A stretch of DNA of 64,000 nt from Jeotgalibacillus aurantiacus (GTDB taxonomy: Bacteria > Bacillota > Bacilli > Bacillales > Jeotgalibacillaceae). This document shows positions 17,771 through 26,059 of the stretch, in pieces. The notes beneath the pieces are model-generated. The model did not search any database. It saw nothing but the letters and a program-made list of their open reading frames with translations, and was not told the DNA's origin. Where the stretch lies: contig NZ_JACNMS010000001.1 of the NCBI RefSeq assembly GCF_020595125.1, positions 496,001 to 560,000 on the forward strand, written 5' to 3'. The translations under genes and the position numbers were made by a program. Within the stretch, counting starts at the first letter, position 1; every line of letters starts with the position of its first letter.

Positions 17771-18925
17771 TCACTCCCTTTTTATCACCATGCTGCTATT
17801 CGATCCTCCGTATCCCTGGGAAGTGATTAATACATGATTGATAGATTGATTGATTCGTTCAGTTACTATATTCATTGGTTTTATAACCTGTTTATCACAG
17901 TTTACAGTTGGCGGAATAAATTGTTCATTGATGCTGATCAGTGTCGATACAGCCTGAAACATGCCTGATGCTCCCATCGAGTGACCGACCATTCCTTTAA
18001 TGGACGTGATAGGAATATCTCTTTCAGCAAATCGCTGCTGATAAATGCTTTCTTCAATTGAATCAATCTGTGTTATTCCTAATGCCTGACTGTTTATATA
18101 ATTAGGATATCCTTCTGCCAGACACCGGTCAACTGCATATAACAATTGATTTCCATTTTTATCAGACTTATACGGAGATTTTGCGTCCTGACTTGAAAAA
18201 CAGGCACTTACTTTCCCATATACCCGGGCTCCTCGTTTTATTGAGAACTCTTCACTTTCTAAAATCAGTACACCTGCACCCTCGGACATTGAAAAGCCGG
18301 TTCCTTTGAATGGACCTGGTGGTAAGACTGAACCCCGATGTAACACATTCAGCTTTGAAAAGCTTTCAAGAATTAAGGATTCAAGTGTTGAATCCGTTGC
18401 CCCGGCAATCACACGATCAACCTGTCCGGATTCGATCATCATTTTCCCAAGCTCAATAGACTGCAAACCAGAGGGACAGCTGTTGGTGAGACAATAGGAA
18501 GGTCCATTCGCCTTAAACGCTGCACTGACTGCTGAGGCTAACGAATAGCTGTTCATATTCCCGATATGAAAAATAGACGTCTCCTGCTCCTGATTTCGAG
18601 CGAGCTGAATCGTCTCGTCAATCGCTCCACCCGACGTTCCGATGATCACAGCAGTTCGGCCGTCCTGAACGTCAAAGCTTGCCATATTAACGGCTTCATG
18701 ACAGGCATGAAGTAAGAGTCTTGCTGCTTTTGGAAGCTTTTTAAACACGGCTGGAAACAGGCTCATAGATATCTCTTCATCTTTGACTCTTCCTGTATAA
18801 ATAAACGATTGCCCTAACTTTTCCTGTTTTAAAACGACCGTACCACTTTTTAAAATTGATGATAATTGACTAACACTGTTAAACCCCGGTCCAATAATAC
18901 CGTATCCCGTTACGACTGTTGTCAT
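17771..18925 (-). CDS. Divergent beta-ketoacyl synthase (Cys-Gln-His)
   Basis: A 384-aa thiolase-fold protein related to FabF. The nucleophile Cys150 is kept (LTNSCPSG) and so is the second catalytic His315 (GMVGHSMGASG), but the first catalytic His of the usual HGT motif is replaced: NYINSQALGITQID aligns with DYVNAHGTSTPAGD, putting Gln280 in its place. The terminal GYGGSNSS loop is present. Such a change may abolish decarboxylative condensation or give a specialised reaction. No acyl carrier protein gene is nearby. It is followed after 4 nt by the sensor kinase. ATG 18925 has AGGGGG 6 nt upstream. Confidence 0.88.
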   Translation of the reverse strand: MTTVVTGYGIIGPGFNSVSQLSSILKSGTVVLKQEKLGQSFIYTGRVKDEEISMSLFPAVFKKLPKAARLLLHACHEAVNMASFDVQDGRTAVIIGTSGGAIDETIQLARNQEQETSIFHIGNMNSYSLASAVSAAFKANGPSYCLTNSCPSGLQSIELGKMMIESGQVDRVIAGATDSTLESLILESFSKLNVLHRGSVLPPGPFKGTGFSMSEGAGVLILESEEFSIKRGARVYGKVSACFSSQDAKSPYKSDKNGNQLLYAVDRCLAEGYPNYINSQALGITQIDSIEESIYQQRFAERDIPITSIKGMVGHSMGASGMFQAVSTLISINEQFIPPTVNCDKQVIKPMNIVTERINQSINHVLITSQGYGGSNSSMVIKRE

Positions 18926-19223
18926 CATGATCCCCCTGCAAATAAACATTTAATAGACCTATTTTACTATTAAATTTGCATAATAAATACATATTTTACA
19001 AAAAGGTATCGTAAATTATCACTTTCTGAGATTTTAACGAAAAAAAAGCCTTTCCTGTACAAAAAGGAAAGGTTTTTCGACAATCTTTTCCCGGGAAATA
19101 ACTTGGCTATATTGTAACTGTGTTTTGATTTCGTTCTAATTCCTGCGGGATAAAGTTGAATCTCAAATCCGCCCTGCCAAAATCACTCACTGAACATATC
19201 CTGTTATAAAGGTGGTGATATCA
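18926..19223. other. Intergenic region with promoters
   Basis: AT-rich spacer between the divergent ketoacyl-synthase operon and the YjcZ gene. It holds a hairpin with T-runs on both sides (about 19043-19080, AGCCTTTCCT pairing with AGGAAAGGTT), which could act as a terminator or attenuator on either strand. No other gene seen. Confidence 0.5.
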
Positions 19224-19322
19224 GTGAGCTACGGACATGGATATGGGTACGGCGGCGGTTTTGCGTTGATCGTTGTTTTGTTTATTCTGTTGATTATTGT
19301 TGGAGCAGCCTATTTCAAATAA
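19224..19322 (+). CDS. YjcZ-family sporulation micropeptide
   Basis: A 32-aa peptide starting at GTG. A Gly/Tyr-rich head ([11 protein letters not shown]) is followed by one membrane helix ([19 protein letters not shown]). This is the exact layout of the YjcZ/SscA-like tiny proteins of Bacillales spores. AAAGGTGG lies 8 nt upstream and a strong terminator follows. It is too short for most gene callers. Expression during sporulation is inferred from the family. Confidence 0.9.
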   Translation: MSYGHGYGYGGGFALIVVLFILLIIVGAAYFK

Positions 19323-19331
19323 GAGTAAAAA

Positions 19332-19370
19332 GGTCAAACATCCGGCACATGTCCGGATGTTTGACCTTTT
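19332..19370. terminator. Bidirectional terminator
   Basis: A 14-bp perfect stem (GGTCAAACATCCGG and its complement) with A-rich and T-rich flanks. It serves the YjcZ gene on the plus strand and the nucleotidyltransferase on the minus strand. Confidence 0.93.
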
Positions 19371-19371
19371 C

Positions 19372-20064
19372 TTATCCTGTATAACCATCAAACAGTCTGC
19401 CACCATACGGCGCAAGCTGCTGGTCAATAAACTGAATCAGGCTGTATTTATTTTGTTTTTTATAATAGTCATTTAAACATGCGTTTAATGATTCACAGAT
19501 TTCAGGATCGAAGGTTTTGAGGGATCGGTAGACCCATTTCCCTGTCCCGGTCCAGCAGCGGTTCATTCGGAGTATAAAAAAGTGCAGTACCTCAATCAGG
19601 GAACAGACTGTAAAATCATTCTCTTCTTTATGTGAAGATGCTTCTAAATCGGTCAGCATATCTGATATCACATAGCGCAATTCGTCAACCCTGTAGGAAG
19701 GAAGCTCATCCGGTCCCTCTATCAGCAACTGCTTTCCTTTATCAATCATGTCCTGAGCAGCTTTGCCTCCGCGAAGTATGAATCCTTCAGCGCACATTCT
19801 AATAATAAGCGGGATTCCTTGCTGTTTTTCTATATAAAACGTATAGGGGAGGGATTCACTTGAATAAATAAAACTCTCTACAGGTTTCCCTTCATAAAAA
19901 GCAGATTTCCTGTAGGATTGTTTTGAATCAAGAATAAATAGATCGAGGTCTGAGGATGCCGTATGATCTCCTCTGGCAAAGCTTCCGGATAATAAAGCCA
20001 CTTCACAATCAGGAAAATGCGTCTCTACATATTTTTCAGCAATGGACAGTACTTGTGTCTCCAA
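19372..20064 (-). CDS. Nucleotidyltransferase-domain protein
   Basis: A 230-aa protein with an N-terminal polymerase-beta-like nucleotidyltransferase fold: LLSGSFARGDHTASSDLDL gives the G-S-x(10)-D-x-D metal motif at about residues 26-41. The helical C-terminal half (about 110-230) is like those of aminoglycoside nucleotidyltransferase relatives. Substrate unknown. It stands alone, sharing a terminator with the YjcZ gene. Confidence 0.85.
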   Translation of the reverse strand: METQVLSIAEKYVETHFPDCEVALLSGSFARGDHTASSDLDLFILDSKQSYRKSAFYEGKPVESFIYSSESLPYTFYIEKQQGIPLIIRMCAEGFILRGGKAAQDMIDKGKQLLIEGPDELPSYRVDELRYVISDMLTDLEASSHKEENDFTVCSLIEVLHFFILRMNRCWTGTGKWVYRSLKTFDPEICESLNACLNDYYKKQNKYSLIQFIDQQLAPYGGRLFDGYTG

Positions 20065-20231
20065 CGATGACTCCCCTCTCTATTTCAGCATCACTCATAA
20101 TGTATGCGAGAGGACACAATGATAGAACCGGATCCGCTAGCTTTTAACAATTAGAAATAAAAGTAAATAACACATTAGTATTTTATTATTTATTTGTAAA
20201 TTCACTTTTTAAGGAAGGAGTTTAGCGTAAG

Positions 20232-20294
20232 ATGGTGAAGAATGTCAGTGCCTGCTGGCAATCAAAATCATCTAAGGAGTTGTTCAACAAATGA
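20232..20294 (+). CDS. Possible 20-aa leader peptide
   Basis: A short frame with GGAAGGAG upstream (20213-20220) and ATG 20232. Its TGA overlaps the ATG of the nuclease gene (ATGA), and the nuclease ribosome site AAGGAG lies inside it. This arrangement suggests translational coupling or a leader peptide. Composition is unremarkable (Ser/Lys-rich with one Cys-Trp), so chance is possible. Confidence 0.35.
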   Translation: MVKNVSACWQSKSSKELFNK

Positions 20295-21400
20295 AAAAAG
20301 CAGTCTTGCTCGTGCTTAGTCTTGTGCTTTTGATCGGAGGTCCCGTCGTTTCAGCGGCAACCTTCATAAGCGTTCAAGAAGCGTTAACAAAGGCAAACGG
20401 AACAAATGTATCAGTAGGAGGATACATTGTCGGGGTTCCGGTATCTACATCAATGGTCCAGCAATCCGGGTTCACCAGCGATTACGCATTAGCTTTAGCT
20501 GATGATCCAAATGAAAAACAAATAGCAGATATGATTTTTGTAAAATTGGATTCCCAGTACCGAAGTGAGTTTGGATTAATGAGCAATCCATCAAATATGG
20601 GCGATTTTATTCAAGTTGATGGTACACGGGACGACTACTTTGCACATGAAGGAATTGAATTTGTCACATCCATTTCACGATCTACAGCAGATGAACCCGC
20701 TCCAGAGCCCGGTACTGGCGGAAGCGGCTATTATGCTGACGCGAACGGATTATCAGGAACAGCTTTAAAACAGGCATTACATAATATTATTGATGATCAT
20801 ACTGAAATTTCTTATAGTAACGCGTGGGATGCCCTCCGAAATACAGACGAAGATCCTGCAAATCGAAATAACGTGATTCTCCTGTACACTGGTAAATCCA
20901 TTTCTAAATTTGATAATGGCGGGCTGGTAGATGAGTGGAACCGCGAGCACGTTTGGCCACAGTCAAAAGGTGATTTCGGTACATCAATGGGAACTGGCAC
21001 AGACCTCCATGCTTTGCGTCCCACAGATGTGACAGTTAACTCTTCAAGAGGAAACCTTGATTTTGATTTCGGAGGAAGCATCCATCCGGAAGCGCCGGAC
21101 ACTTTTTATGATTCAAATTCATGGGAGCCGCGCGATGAAGTAAAAGGTGACATTGCCCGTATGGTATTTTACATGGCTGTCCGCTATGAAGGCGATGCTG
21201 GCGAAGTAGACCTTGAAGTACTTGACACTGTCAACGTTGCAGGCCCGTACCTGGGTAAACTGTCCACATTGAAACAATGGCACGAGCAGGACCCGGTTGA
21301 CGCATTTGAGCGCAATCGTAATGAAACCATCTTCAATGACTATCAGGGAAATCGCAATCCTTTTATTGATCATCCGGAGTATGTAGAAGCAATCTGGTAA
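20291..21400 (+). CDS. Secreted endonuclease I family nuclease
   Basis: A 369-aa extracellular nuclease. The signal peptide is about residues 1-22 (MKKAVLLVLSLVLLIGG, then VSA). A DUF6359-like OB-fold domain spans about 24-130, then a GTGGSG linker, then the endonuclease I domain (about 150-365) with the HNH-like NREHVWPQSKG and a DLHALRPTDVTVNSSRGN segment. Related proteins include B. subtilis BsnA/YurI, an extracellular ribonuclease. An AAGGAG site lies 11 nt upstream. It may scavenge nucleic acid for phosphate (inference). Confidence 0.93.
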   Translation: MKKAVLLVLSLVLLIGGPVVSAATFISVQEALTKANGTNVSVGGYIVGVPVSTSMVQQSGFTSDYALALADDPNEKQIADMIFVKLDSQYRSEFGLMSNPSNMGDFIQVDGTRDDYFAHEGIEFVTSISRSTADEPAPEPGTGGSGYYADANGLSGTALKQALHNIIDDHTEISYSNAWDALRNTDEDPANRNNVILLYTGKSISKFDNGGLVDEWNREHVWPQSKGDFGTSMGTGTDLHALRPTDVTVNSSRGNLDFDFGGSIHPEAPDTFYDSNSWEPRDEVKGDIARMVFYMAVRYEGDAGEVDLEVLDTVNVAGPYLGKLSTLKQWHEQDPVDAFERNRNETIFNDYQGNRNPFIDHPEYVEAIW

Positions 21401-21406
21401 GAAACA

Positions 21407-21459
21407 GGGGGACGGAGCGGGTGTTCATTTTTCCAAAATGGATCACCCGCTCCGTCCCC
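21407..21459. repeat. 52-bp GC-rich palindrome, copy 6
   Basis: Arms GGGGACGGAGCGGGTGTTCA and TGGATCACCCGCTCCGTCCC. It lies between convergent genes, 6 nt after the nuclease stop and 4 nt from the stop of the minus-strand neighbour, and could work as a bidirectional terminator. Confidence 0.95.
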
Positions 21460-21463
21460 TATT

Positions 21464-21970
21464 TTAAAGATTTTTCAGTTTTCGCACCGAAGTATGCAAG
21501 TCATCCTGCAGCGCCGTCAGCCTGTCTTTAAGTTCTCCTCTTGTTTTCCAGGAATGGTCAAGAATTTCGTTCAATTCTGTTTCGTACACGAGAAAGTCTT
21601 CCTGCATAAAGGTAATCAGCTGACTTTCAGCTGCATTTTGCTCAACGATCATGGTTGATTCTTCATTTAGCTGTTCGCGCACCCTTGCGATTTCATCCCG
21701 AAGATTTTCCAGTTCTCCCCTGTTCACGGTTGTTTCTTTTTCAGTAATCCATTTCTTTTCAAGCGCACTTGCGATTTGAGTTTTATAATCTGTATCAGCC
21801 AGTTTTTTCACTTCCGTCAGGTCCTCCGTAAATTCTTCAAGCTCCTGTTCCTCCGTCTGCAGGGAAACCTGCTTGTTCATACTGAAAACAGAGTAAGGAT
21901 ACATAAATTGAATAAACGAAAAGCTGACAATCAACACGGCACTGGCTACTCTCTTTTTTCTCAGCCTCAT
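21464..21970 (-). CDS. Membrane-anchored coiled-coil protein, unknown
   Basis: A 168-aa protein. A basic start (MRLRKKR) and one hydrophobic segment (about residues 8-30) are followed by a highly charged, Glu-rich helical region with heptad character to the end. It is probably anchored with the coiled coil outside the cell. ATG 21970 has GAGAGGG just upstream; the frame is open to 22033 but that part looks unlike a protein. No family recognised. Confidence 0.7.
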   Translation of the reverse strand: MRLRKKRVASAVLIVSFSFIQFMYPYSVFSMNKQVSLQTEEQELEEFTEDLTEVKKLADTDYKTQIASALEKKWITEKETTVNRGELENLRDEIARVREQLNEESTMIVEQNAAESQLITFMQEDFLVYETELNEILDHSWKTRGELKDRLTALQDDLHTSVRKLKNL

Positions 21971-22157
21971 ATGAACCCTCTCAGCTGTTTTTTTCGTAAG
22001 TCTAACAGGGAGAAAGCTTTTTCTCCAACCCAAACAGGCGATTCAGATGAGAATCGTGCTATGGTAGGAACTCCTTCTGTCAAACGATTTAGAAAATCAG
22101 CACTGTGTAAACCAACCAAACGTCCCGTCACTATTTCATTACAAAGGAGAAATTAAT

Positions 22158-22664
22158 ATGAAATCATTACTCACAAACAGACTCACTATTCGCAAATTAA
22201 CCGTAGAGGATGCTTCTTTTATTTTCACTTTGCTAAACGACCCATCCTGGATTGAGTACATAGGAGACCGCAATATAAGAACTGTTGAAGATGCAGCAAG
22301 CTATATTCTAAATGGCCCTGCTGCTATGTATGACCAGTTTGGTGTCGGTCTTTGTTTGGTTTCACTGAAAGAAAGTGGTATCCCCGTTGGTTTATGTGGT
22401 CTGATCAAACGTGACTATCTGGATGATTTCGATCTCGGCTTTGCATTTACACAGGAGCATCAGGGTAAGGGCTACGGTTTTGAAGCCGCTAAAGCTGTGC
22501 TGGACTATGGTTTGGATGAACTGCACCTTTCTAAAATTGTTGCGTTCACAACAATGGATAACCACGGCTCCTCGGCACTTCTTAAAAAGCTTGGCATGAC
22601 TGAATCGGGTACGATCACCATTCCTGGAGATGATGAGAAATTAAAACTCTTCATTACTGCATGA
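22158..22664 (+). CDS. RimJ/RimL-type GNAT acetyltransferase
   Basis: A 168-aa acetyltransferase of the ribosomal-protein/amino-group type. It starts with LTNRLTIRKLTVEDASF and carries HQGKGYGFEAAKAVLDY as acetyl-CoA loop and helix, then VAFTTMDNHGSSALLKKLGM, the usual C-terminal Asn/Ser block. AAAGGAG precedes the ATG and a terminator follows the stop. Monocistronic; substrate unknown. Confidence 0.92.
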   Translation: MKSLLTNRLTIRKLTVEDASFIFTLLNDPSWIEYIGDRNIRTVEDAASYILNGPAAMYDQFGVGLCLVSLKESGIPVGLCGLIKRDYLDDFDLGFAFTQEHQGKGYGFEAAKAVLDYGLDELHLSKIVAFTTMDNHGSSALLKKLGMTESGTITIPGDDEKLKLFITA

Positions 22665-22698
22665 AAAAACAGAGTCCACTCCCGGACTCTGTTTTTTA
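22664..22698. terminator. Bidirectional terminator
   Basis: ACAGAGTCC pairs with GGACTCTGT around a CACTCCC loop, with A- and T-runs on both sides, between convergent GNAT and SDR genes. Confidence 0.92.
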
Positions 22699-23736
22699 TT
22701 CAAAGTATTTCCCTATCATCATACTATACTGGTCGTCTGTCAGCTTAAACGCCGGGTATCCGGCATCTTTCAGCAGCTGCTGTGTATTGCGGTTATGAAA
22801 AGTGACCGTTCTGGAAAGGTAGGTGTGAAAGACGCTCATTGGCGCGTTGATCACTTCATCCTTCTCCGAAAGCTCAGCAGGATTACCCGTTATATCAAGG
22901 TTTTGCACGCCACTCTTTTCTTTAATCCACTCTACCACCTGTTTATTTTCAGGCGCATGATTGTTTGAAATGTGATAAATGGTTCCTGCCTTAGCATGCA
23001 AGGCTGCGGCTGTCAGAACGTCCACCACGTGATTGACCGGCACGACATTATTCGATGCCCCCGGATCACTGAACAGGCGAATCGTGTCTGACGCATTCAC
23101 TCGGCCACGGCGGATTAATTTCTTCAATAGAGCAACTGCTTTTAATAAACCATATAAAGCAAACGTTGTATTTGCTTCCCCCGTTTCAGAATCGCCTACA
23201 ATAATAGCCGGACGGAAAATGCTGACCTTCAGTTCGTCTTTCTTGTCCATTACGAGGTGTTCGGCATGATTTTTACTTTCTTCATAATCATTGACGAATT
23301 CACGGTTTTTAACATGCAATTTTTCATCTGCTTCATTTTCAAGTCCTGCAGTATAGGCAGTGCTGACATGATAGAAACGCGGAATCGCAAGCTTTTTGGC
23401 AACATCAAGCGCATGCCTAGTTCCTTCAACATTAACAAAAAACGTTTTTTCCCGGTCATCCGGATCAAACGACAAATAAGCTGCTGTATGATAAAGAATA
23501 TCCACTTTGCTATTCAGTTCACTTACTTCTTCTTCAGACAGCCCGAACATTGGCTGTGTGATATCTCCAAAAACCGGACGAATCCGGTCTTTCTTTTCTT
23601 TCTCAAGCACTGTTAAAAAATCACTGAGTTTCTTCTCATTCCGAACAACCGGAAAAAGGTTATGCCCCTTTTCAAGTAATGAATGCATTAGCTTTGTGCC
23701 TACAAAACCAGTGGCACCTGTGATCATGATGTTCAT
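22696..23736 (-). CDS. Extended SDR family NAD(P)-dependent oxidoreductase
   Basis: A 346-aa extended short-chain dehydrogenase. The nucleotide-binding motif is GATGFVGTKL (residues 7-16), with a VSTAYTAG strand and the catalytic DYEESKNHAEHL (Y-x-x-x-K). Thioester-reductase and fatty-acyl-reductase-like SDRs share the C-terminal pattern seen here. Substrate unknown. It is alone on its transcript. Confidence 0.9.
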   Translation of the reverse strand: MNIMITGATGFVGTKLMHSLLEKGHNLFPVVRNEKKLSDFLTVLEKEKKDRIRPVFGDITQPMFGLSEEEVSELNSKVDILYHTAAYLSFDPDDREKTFFVNVEGTRHALDVAKKLAIPRFYHVSTAYTAGLENEADEKLHVKNREFVNDYEESKNHAEHLVMDKKDELKVSIFRPAIIVGDSETGEANTTFALYGLLKAVALLKKLIRRGRVNASDTIRLFSDPGASNNVVPVNHVVDVLTAAALHAKAGTIYHISNNHAPENKQVVEWIKEKSGVQNLDITGNPAELSEKDEVINAPMSVFHTYLSRTVTFHNRNTQQLLKDAGYPAFKLTDDQYSMMIGKYFE

Positions 23737-23801
23737 GGCAAACTCCTTTGAAATCTTGTATAAACACAGTATAACAAAAGGTTGACGGAAGCTCTCCTCA
23801 A

Positions 23802-23842
23802 AAAAGAACCGGCTGCTTCATCTTCGAAGGCAAACCGGTTCC
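23802..23842 (-). terminator. Possible terminator of the DUF1349 gene
   Basis: GAACCGG and CCGGTTC arms are separated by about 22 nt and lie just downstream of the DUF1349 gene; A-rich sequence on the far side reads as T on the minus strand. Confidence 0.5.
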
Positions 23843-23848
23843 TCTCGC

Positions 23849-24484
23849 TTATAAATACGCCTCAGATGGATCATCCGACAGCTTCTCAATCTTTAAATAG
23901 TCAAATTGAACAAGCTGGTTCTTACCCTGAGGACTGCACGCGTACAAGCCAGCCTTTAATGCAGCACCTTCCGGCAAATCCAGATGAGCAATCCTGATCT
24001 GATTCCATGTCTCGCCGTCCCACGAAAAATCGGCATAAGCGTTTAGTCCAATTCGGGATAGCCTGAAATAAAGTTCTACTTTTTCAATATCTACAAACTG
24101 CGTTGACCAGTCAGAAAAGCCCCTGTTCGTCACGACTGCCCCGAGCTTGCTTTGACCATCAGGGATGTATTCAAGTGAGGTTTTCAACCAGACATCCTCT
24201 GAAAAACGAAGCATTAATCCAGCCTGGTCATATTTTGACTGCGGCACTGCTCTTACCTTAGTTGTCATACGGAAGTTTTCATTGGTCTCAAAAGCTAAAA
24301 AATGTCCGTTATCCGCCTGAAAACCGTAATGAGTCCGCTGCCAGTAATCCGTATTTTCATCCGTCTTAAACTCAAGCTGACCCCTTTCCTGATCAACCTT
24401 CCACTCAGCCGGTTCATTCTCCCATTTCAAATCAGAATGAAGCTCTGACCGATCAAACTGCTCATTTAACAAAACTTCTACCAT
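23849..24484 (-). CDS. DUF1349 (concanavalin-like) protein
   Basis: A 211-aa beta-sandwich protein. FETNENFRMTTKVRAVPQ, YDQAGLMLRFSEDVWLKT and a VGLYACSPQGK-like end are the blocks of the DUF1349 family, whose members often occur beside carbohydrate enzymes. No signal peptide, so it is cytoplasmic. It has no operon partner here. Function not established. Confidence 0.88.
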   Translation of the reverse strand: MVEVLLNEQFDRSELHSDLKWENEPAEWKVDQERGQLEFKTDENTDYWQRTHYGFQADNGHFLAFETNENFRMTTKVRAVPQSKYDQAGLMLRFSEDVWLKTSLEYIPDGQSKLGAVVTNRGFSDWSTQFVDIEKVELYFRLSRIGLNAYADFSWDGETWNQIRIAHLDLPEGAALKAGLYACSPQGKNQLVQFDYLKIEKLSDDPSEAYL

Positions 24485-24553
24485 GATGATTCCTCCAACT
24501 TTGTCTTGATTTTTTTATTTTAATCAAATGGAGTGTATTTGGCGAGTTTGAGC

Positions 24554-24603
24554 GGGGACGGAGCGGGTGTTCTTTTTTCAAAAAAGGAACACCCGCTCCG
24601 TCC
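24554..24603. repeat. 52-bp GC-rich palindrome, copy 7
   Basis: Arms GGGGACGGAGCGGGTGTTC and the complement around TTTTTTCAAAAAA, slightly shortened at the right end. It ends 7 nt from the stop of the ykkD-like gene. Confidence 0.95.
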
Positions 24604-24610
24604 ACTTTAA

Positions 24611-24925
24611 TCAGGAAACAAGCTTCAACCCAATCGCAGCTGCAAGGATTAAGGCAATGAAAAAAATTCGTTTTACTTCCTTCGGTTCACCATAAAAAAT
24701 CATACCAAGTATCGCTCCGCCTGATGCACCGATACCTGTCCAAATCGCATAGGCAGTTCCCATCGGCAATGTCTTCATCGCTTCTGAAAGCAGCAGAAAG
24801 CTTCCTGCAAATGCGCCTGCCAGATACAGAAAGGCACGGATCGTTTTTTCCTGATTTAATTTGTTCATCATCAGAACACCTGTCATTTCAAATAATCCTG
24901 CTAATATTAAATAAATCCAAGCCAT
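24611..24925 (-). CDS. ykkD: SMR exporter subunit, YkkD-like
   Basis: A 104-aa four-helix small multidrug resistance protein. The membrane-embedded Glu is in LAGLFEMTGVLMMNKL (residue 13), and AIWTGIGASGGAILG is the conserved helix-3 packing motif. It overlaps its partner by one base (TAATG), as expected for a heterodimer. Because the pair follows a guanidine-I riboswitch, guanidinium export is the likely role. Known SMR pairs of this class are Gdx-type. Confidence 0.93.
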   Translation of the reverse strand: MAWIYLILAGLFEMTGVLMMNKLNQEKTIRAFLYLAGAFAGSFLLLSEAMKTLPMGTAYAIWTGIGASGGAILGMIFYGEPKEVKRIFFIALILAAAIGLKLVS

Positions 24926-25260
24926 TATGCCCTGCTCCCTTCTGATTCATGACTGTCTGAAACTAATTTCAAACCGATTACCCCAATTAATAAAACCCCA
25001 ATCAGCCCTACTTTTAACCATTGGAACGGCTCGTTAAATAGTAAAATATCAACGACCACTGTTCCGGCTGTCCCAAGTCCGACGAATACTGCATACACCG
25101 TACCAACAGGGAGATCCTTACTTGCATTGATCAGTAAATAGAAGCTGATCGCAATAGCTAAAAGCGTTCCGCTCCATTCCCATAAACCCTCTGCATACTT
25201 TAGACCAATCACCCAGCACACTTCAAAAACCGCAGCAATTAACACTTTAATCCATGTCAC
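24925..25260 (-). CDS. ykkC: SMR exporter subunit, YkkC-like
   Basis: A 111-aa four-helix SMR protein. The essential Glu13 is in [18 protein letters not shown], and [17 protein letters not shown] is the helix-3 motif. The short basic/acidic C-terminal tail ([10 protein letters not shown]) is cytoplasmic. It is the first gene after the riboswitch and is translationally linked to the YkkD-like partner. The two are expected to form one proton-coupled guanidinium exporter. Confidence 0.93.
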   Translation of the reverse strand: MTWIKVLIAAVFEVCWVIGLKYAEGLWEWSGTLLAIAISFYLLINASKDLPVGTVYAVFVGLGTAGTVVVDILLFNEPFQWLKVGLIGVLLIGVIGLKLVSDSHESEGSRA

Positions 25261-25290
25261 TTTCTATTCATCCTTTCTTATATTCAAAAT

Positions 25291-25422
25291 AAAAAAGCCC
25301 GGGAGATCCTGTTTGTCAGTGATCTCCCGGGCTTTTGTCCCTCCGTGGCACAAAGGCAGAGTCCGCCTTCGTGAGCCTTCTCTCGGACCAGACCAGTAAA
25401 TGCTGCGGAACCCTAGAAAGCA
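25291..25422 (-). promoter_or_regulatory. Guanidine-I (ykkC) riboswitch with terminator
   Basis: Read on the minus strand, the aptamer contains CTAGGGTTCCG (from about 25416), CTGGTCCGAGAGA, and ACGGAGGGAC (ending at about 25337), the hallmark blocks of the ykkC/guanidine-I class. Directly after it is a perfect 16-bp terminator (arms at 25321-25336 and 25293-25308) with a T-run. By family knowledge, guanidinium binding prevents the terminator and turns on the SMR pair. Confidence 0.95.
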
Positions 25423-25459
25423 TATATTATTTAGCATTATAGCAAATTTCACATCAATT

Positions 25460-25870
25460 TCAACCGGGGGACGGAGCGGGTGTTCCTTTAAAAGAGTTCC
25501 GGGTCATCAACTGATGCAAAACTGTGATCATAACCGGTATTCCAATGACATATAATCCAACATTCCAGATGTTCATATGTTGTGTAACGGTTACCTCTCC
25601 CCATTCGAGTATGGCTCTTCCTGCAGTTCCTCCTATTGCTCCAGACAAACTCAGCAGCAAGACGCGGCCACTTTCTTTTTCATTGTAAATCATGCTTAAT
25701 ATCCAAATCGAGATACCTAGAAAGGATAATGTCATGTAAAGAGATGCCCAGTTGGAAAAGGGTAGATGGTAATCAGCTGTAAACATAGTCGTATTTACGA
25801 CCATTAAAAACACAATGATCCGTAATGATTTTTTCTTTTGCCGAAACACTTCGCGGTCTGAATCTTTCAC
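25460..25870 (-). CDS. Small membrane protein, 3' end altered by a repeat
   Basis: A 136-aa protein with about four membrane helices after a basic N-terminus (VFRQKKKSLR). GTG 25870 is chosen because GAGGGAGG lies 7 nt upstream. No family recognised. The last residues (GTPAPSPG) and the stop are encoded by a half copy of the GC-rich palindrome at 25466-25490, so the original C-terminus has been replaced or cut short. Confidence 0.7.
   Translation of the reverse strand: MKDSDREVFRQKKKSLRIIVFLMVVNTTMFTADYHLPFSNWASLYMTLSFLGISIWILSMIYNEKESGRVLLLSLSGAIGGTAGRAILEWGEVTVTQHMNIWNVGLYVIGIPVMITVLHQLMTRNSFKGTPAPSPG
25466..25490. repeat. GC-rich palindrome, half copy inside a gene end
   Basis: GGGGGACGGAGCGGGTGTTCC is the left arm only. 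It lies within the last codons of the neighbouring membrane-protein gene and supplies its stop region. Confidence 0.88.
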
Positions 25871-26059
25871 TAACATTCCTCCCTCATTAAACTGATCTAT
25901 TGTACGCACTCCACTCATTATAATCCATAAATAACCATCCTTCTATTGCATAATCGAAAGAACTTATCATGAACATCCTGAATATCATGAATTCACAGAT
26001 CTTTTTCTACAGGCACAAGTGTTTAACCTAAACATGTTTATTACACACAAACAAAAAAG

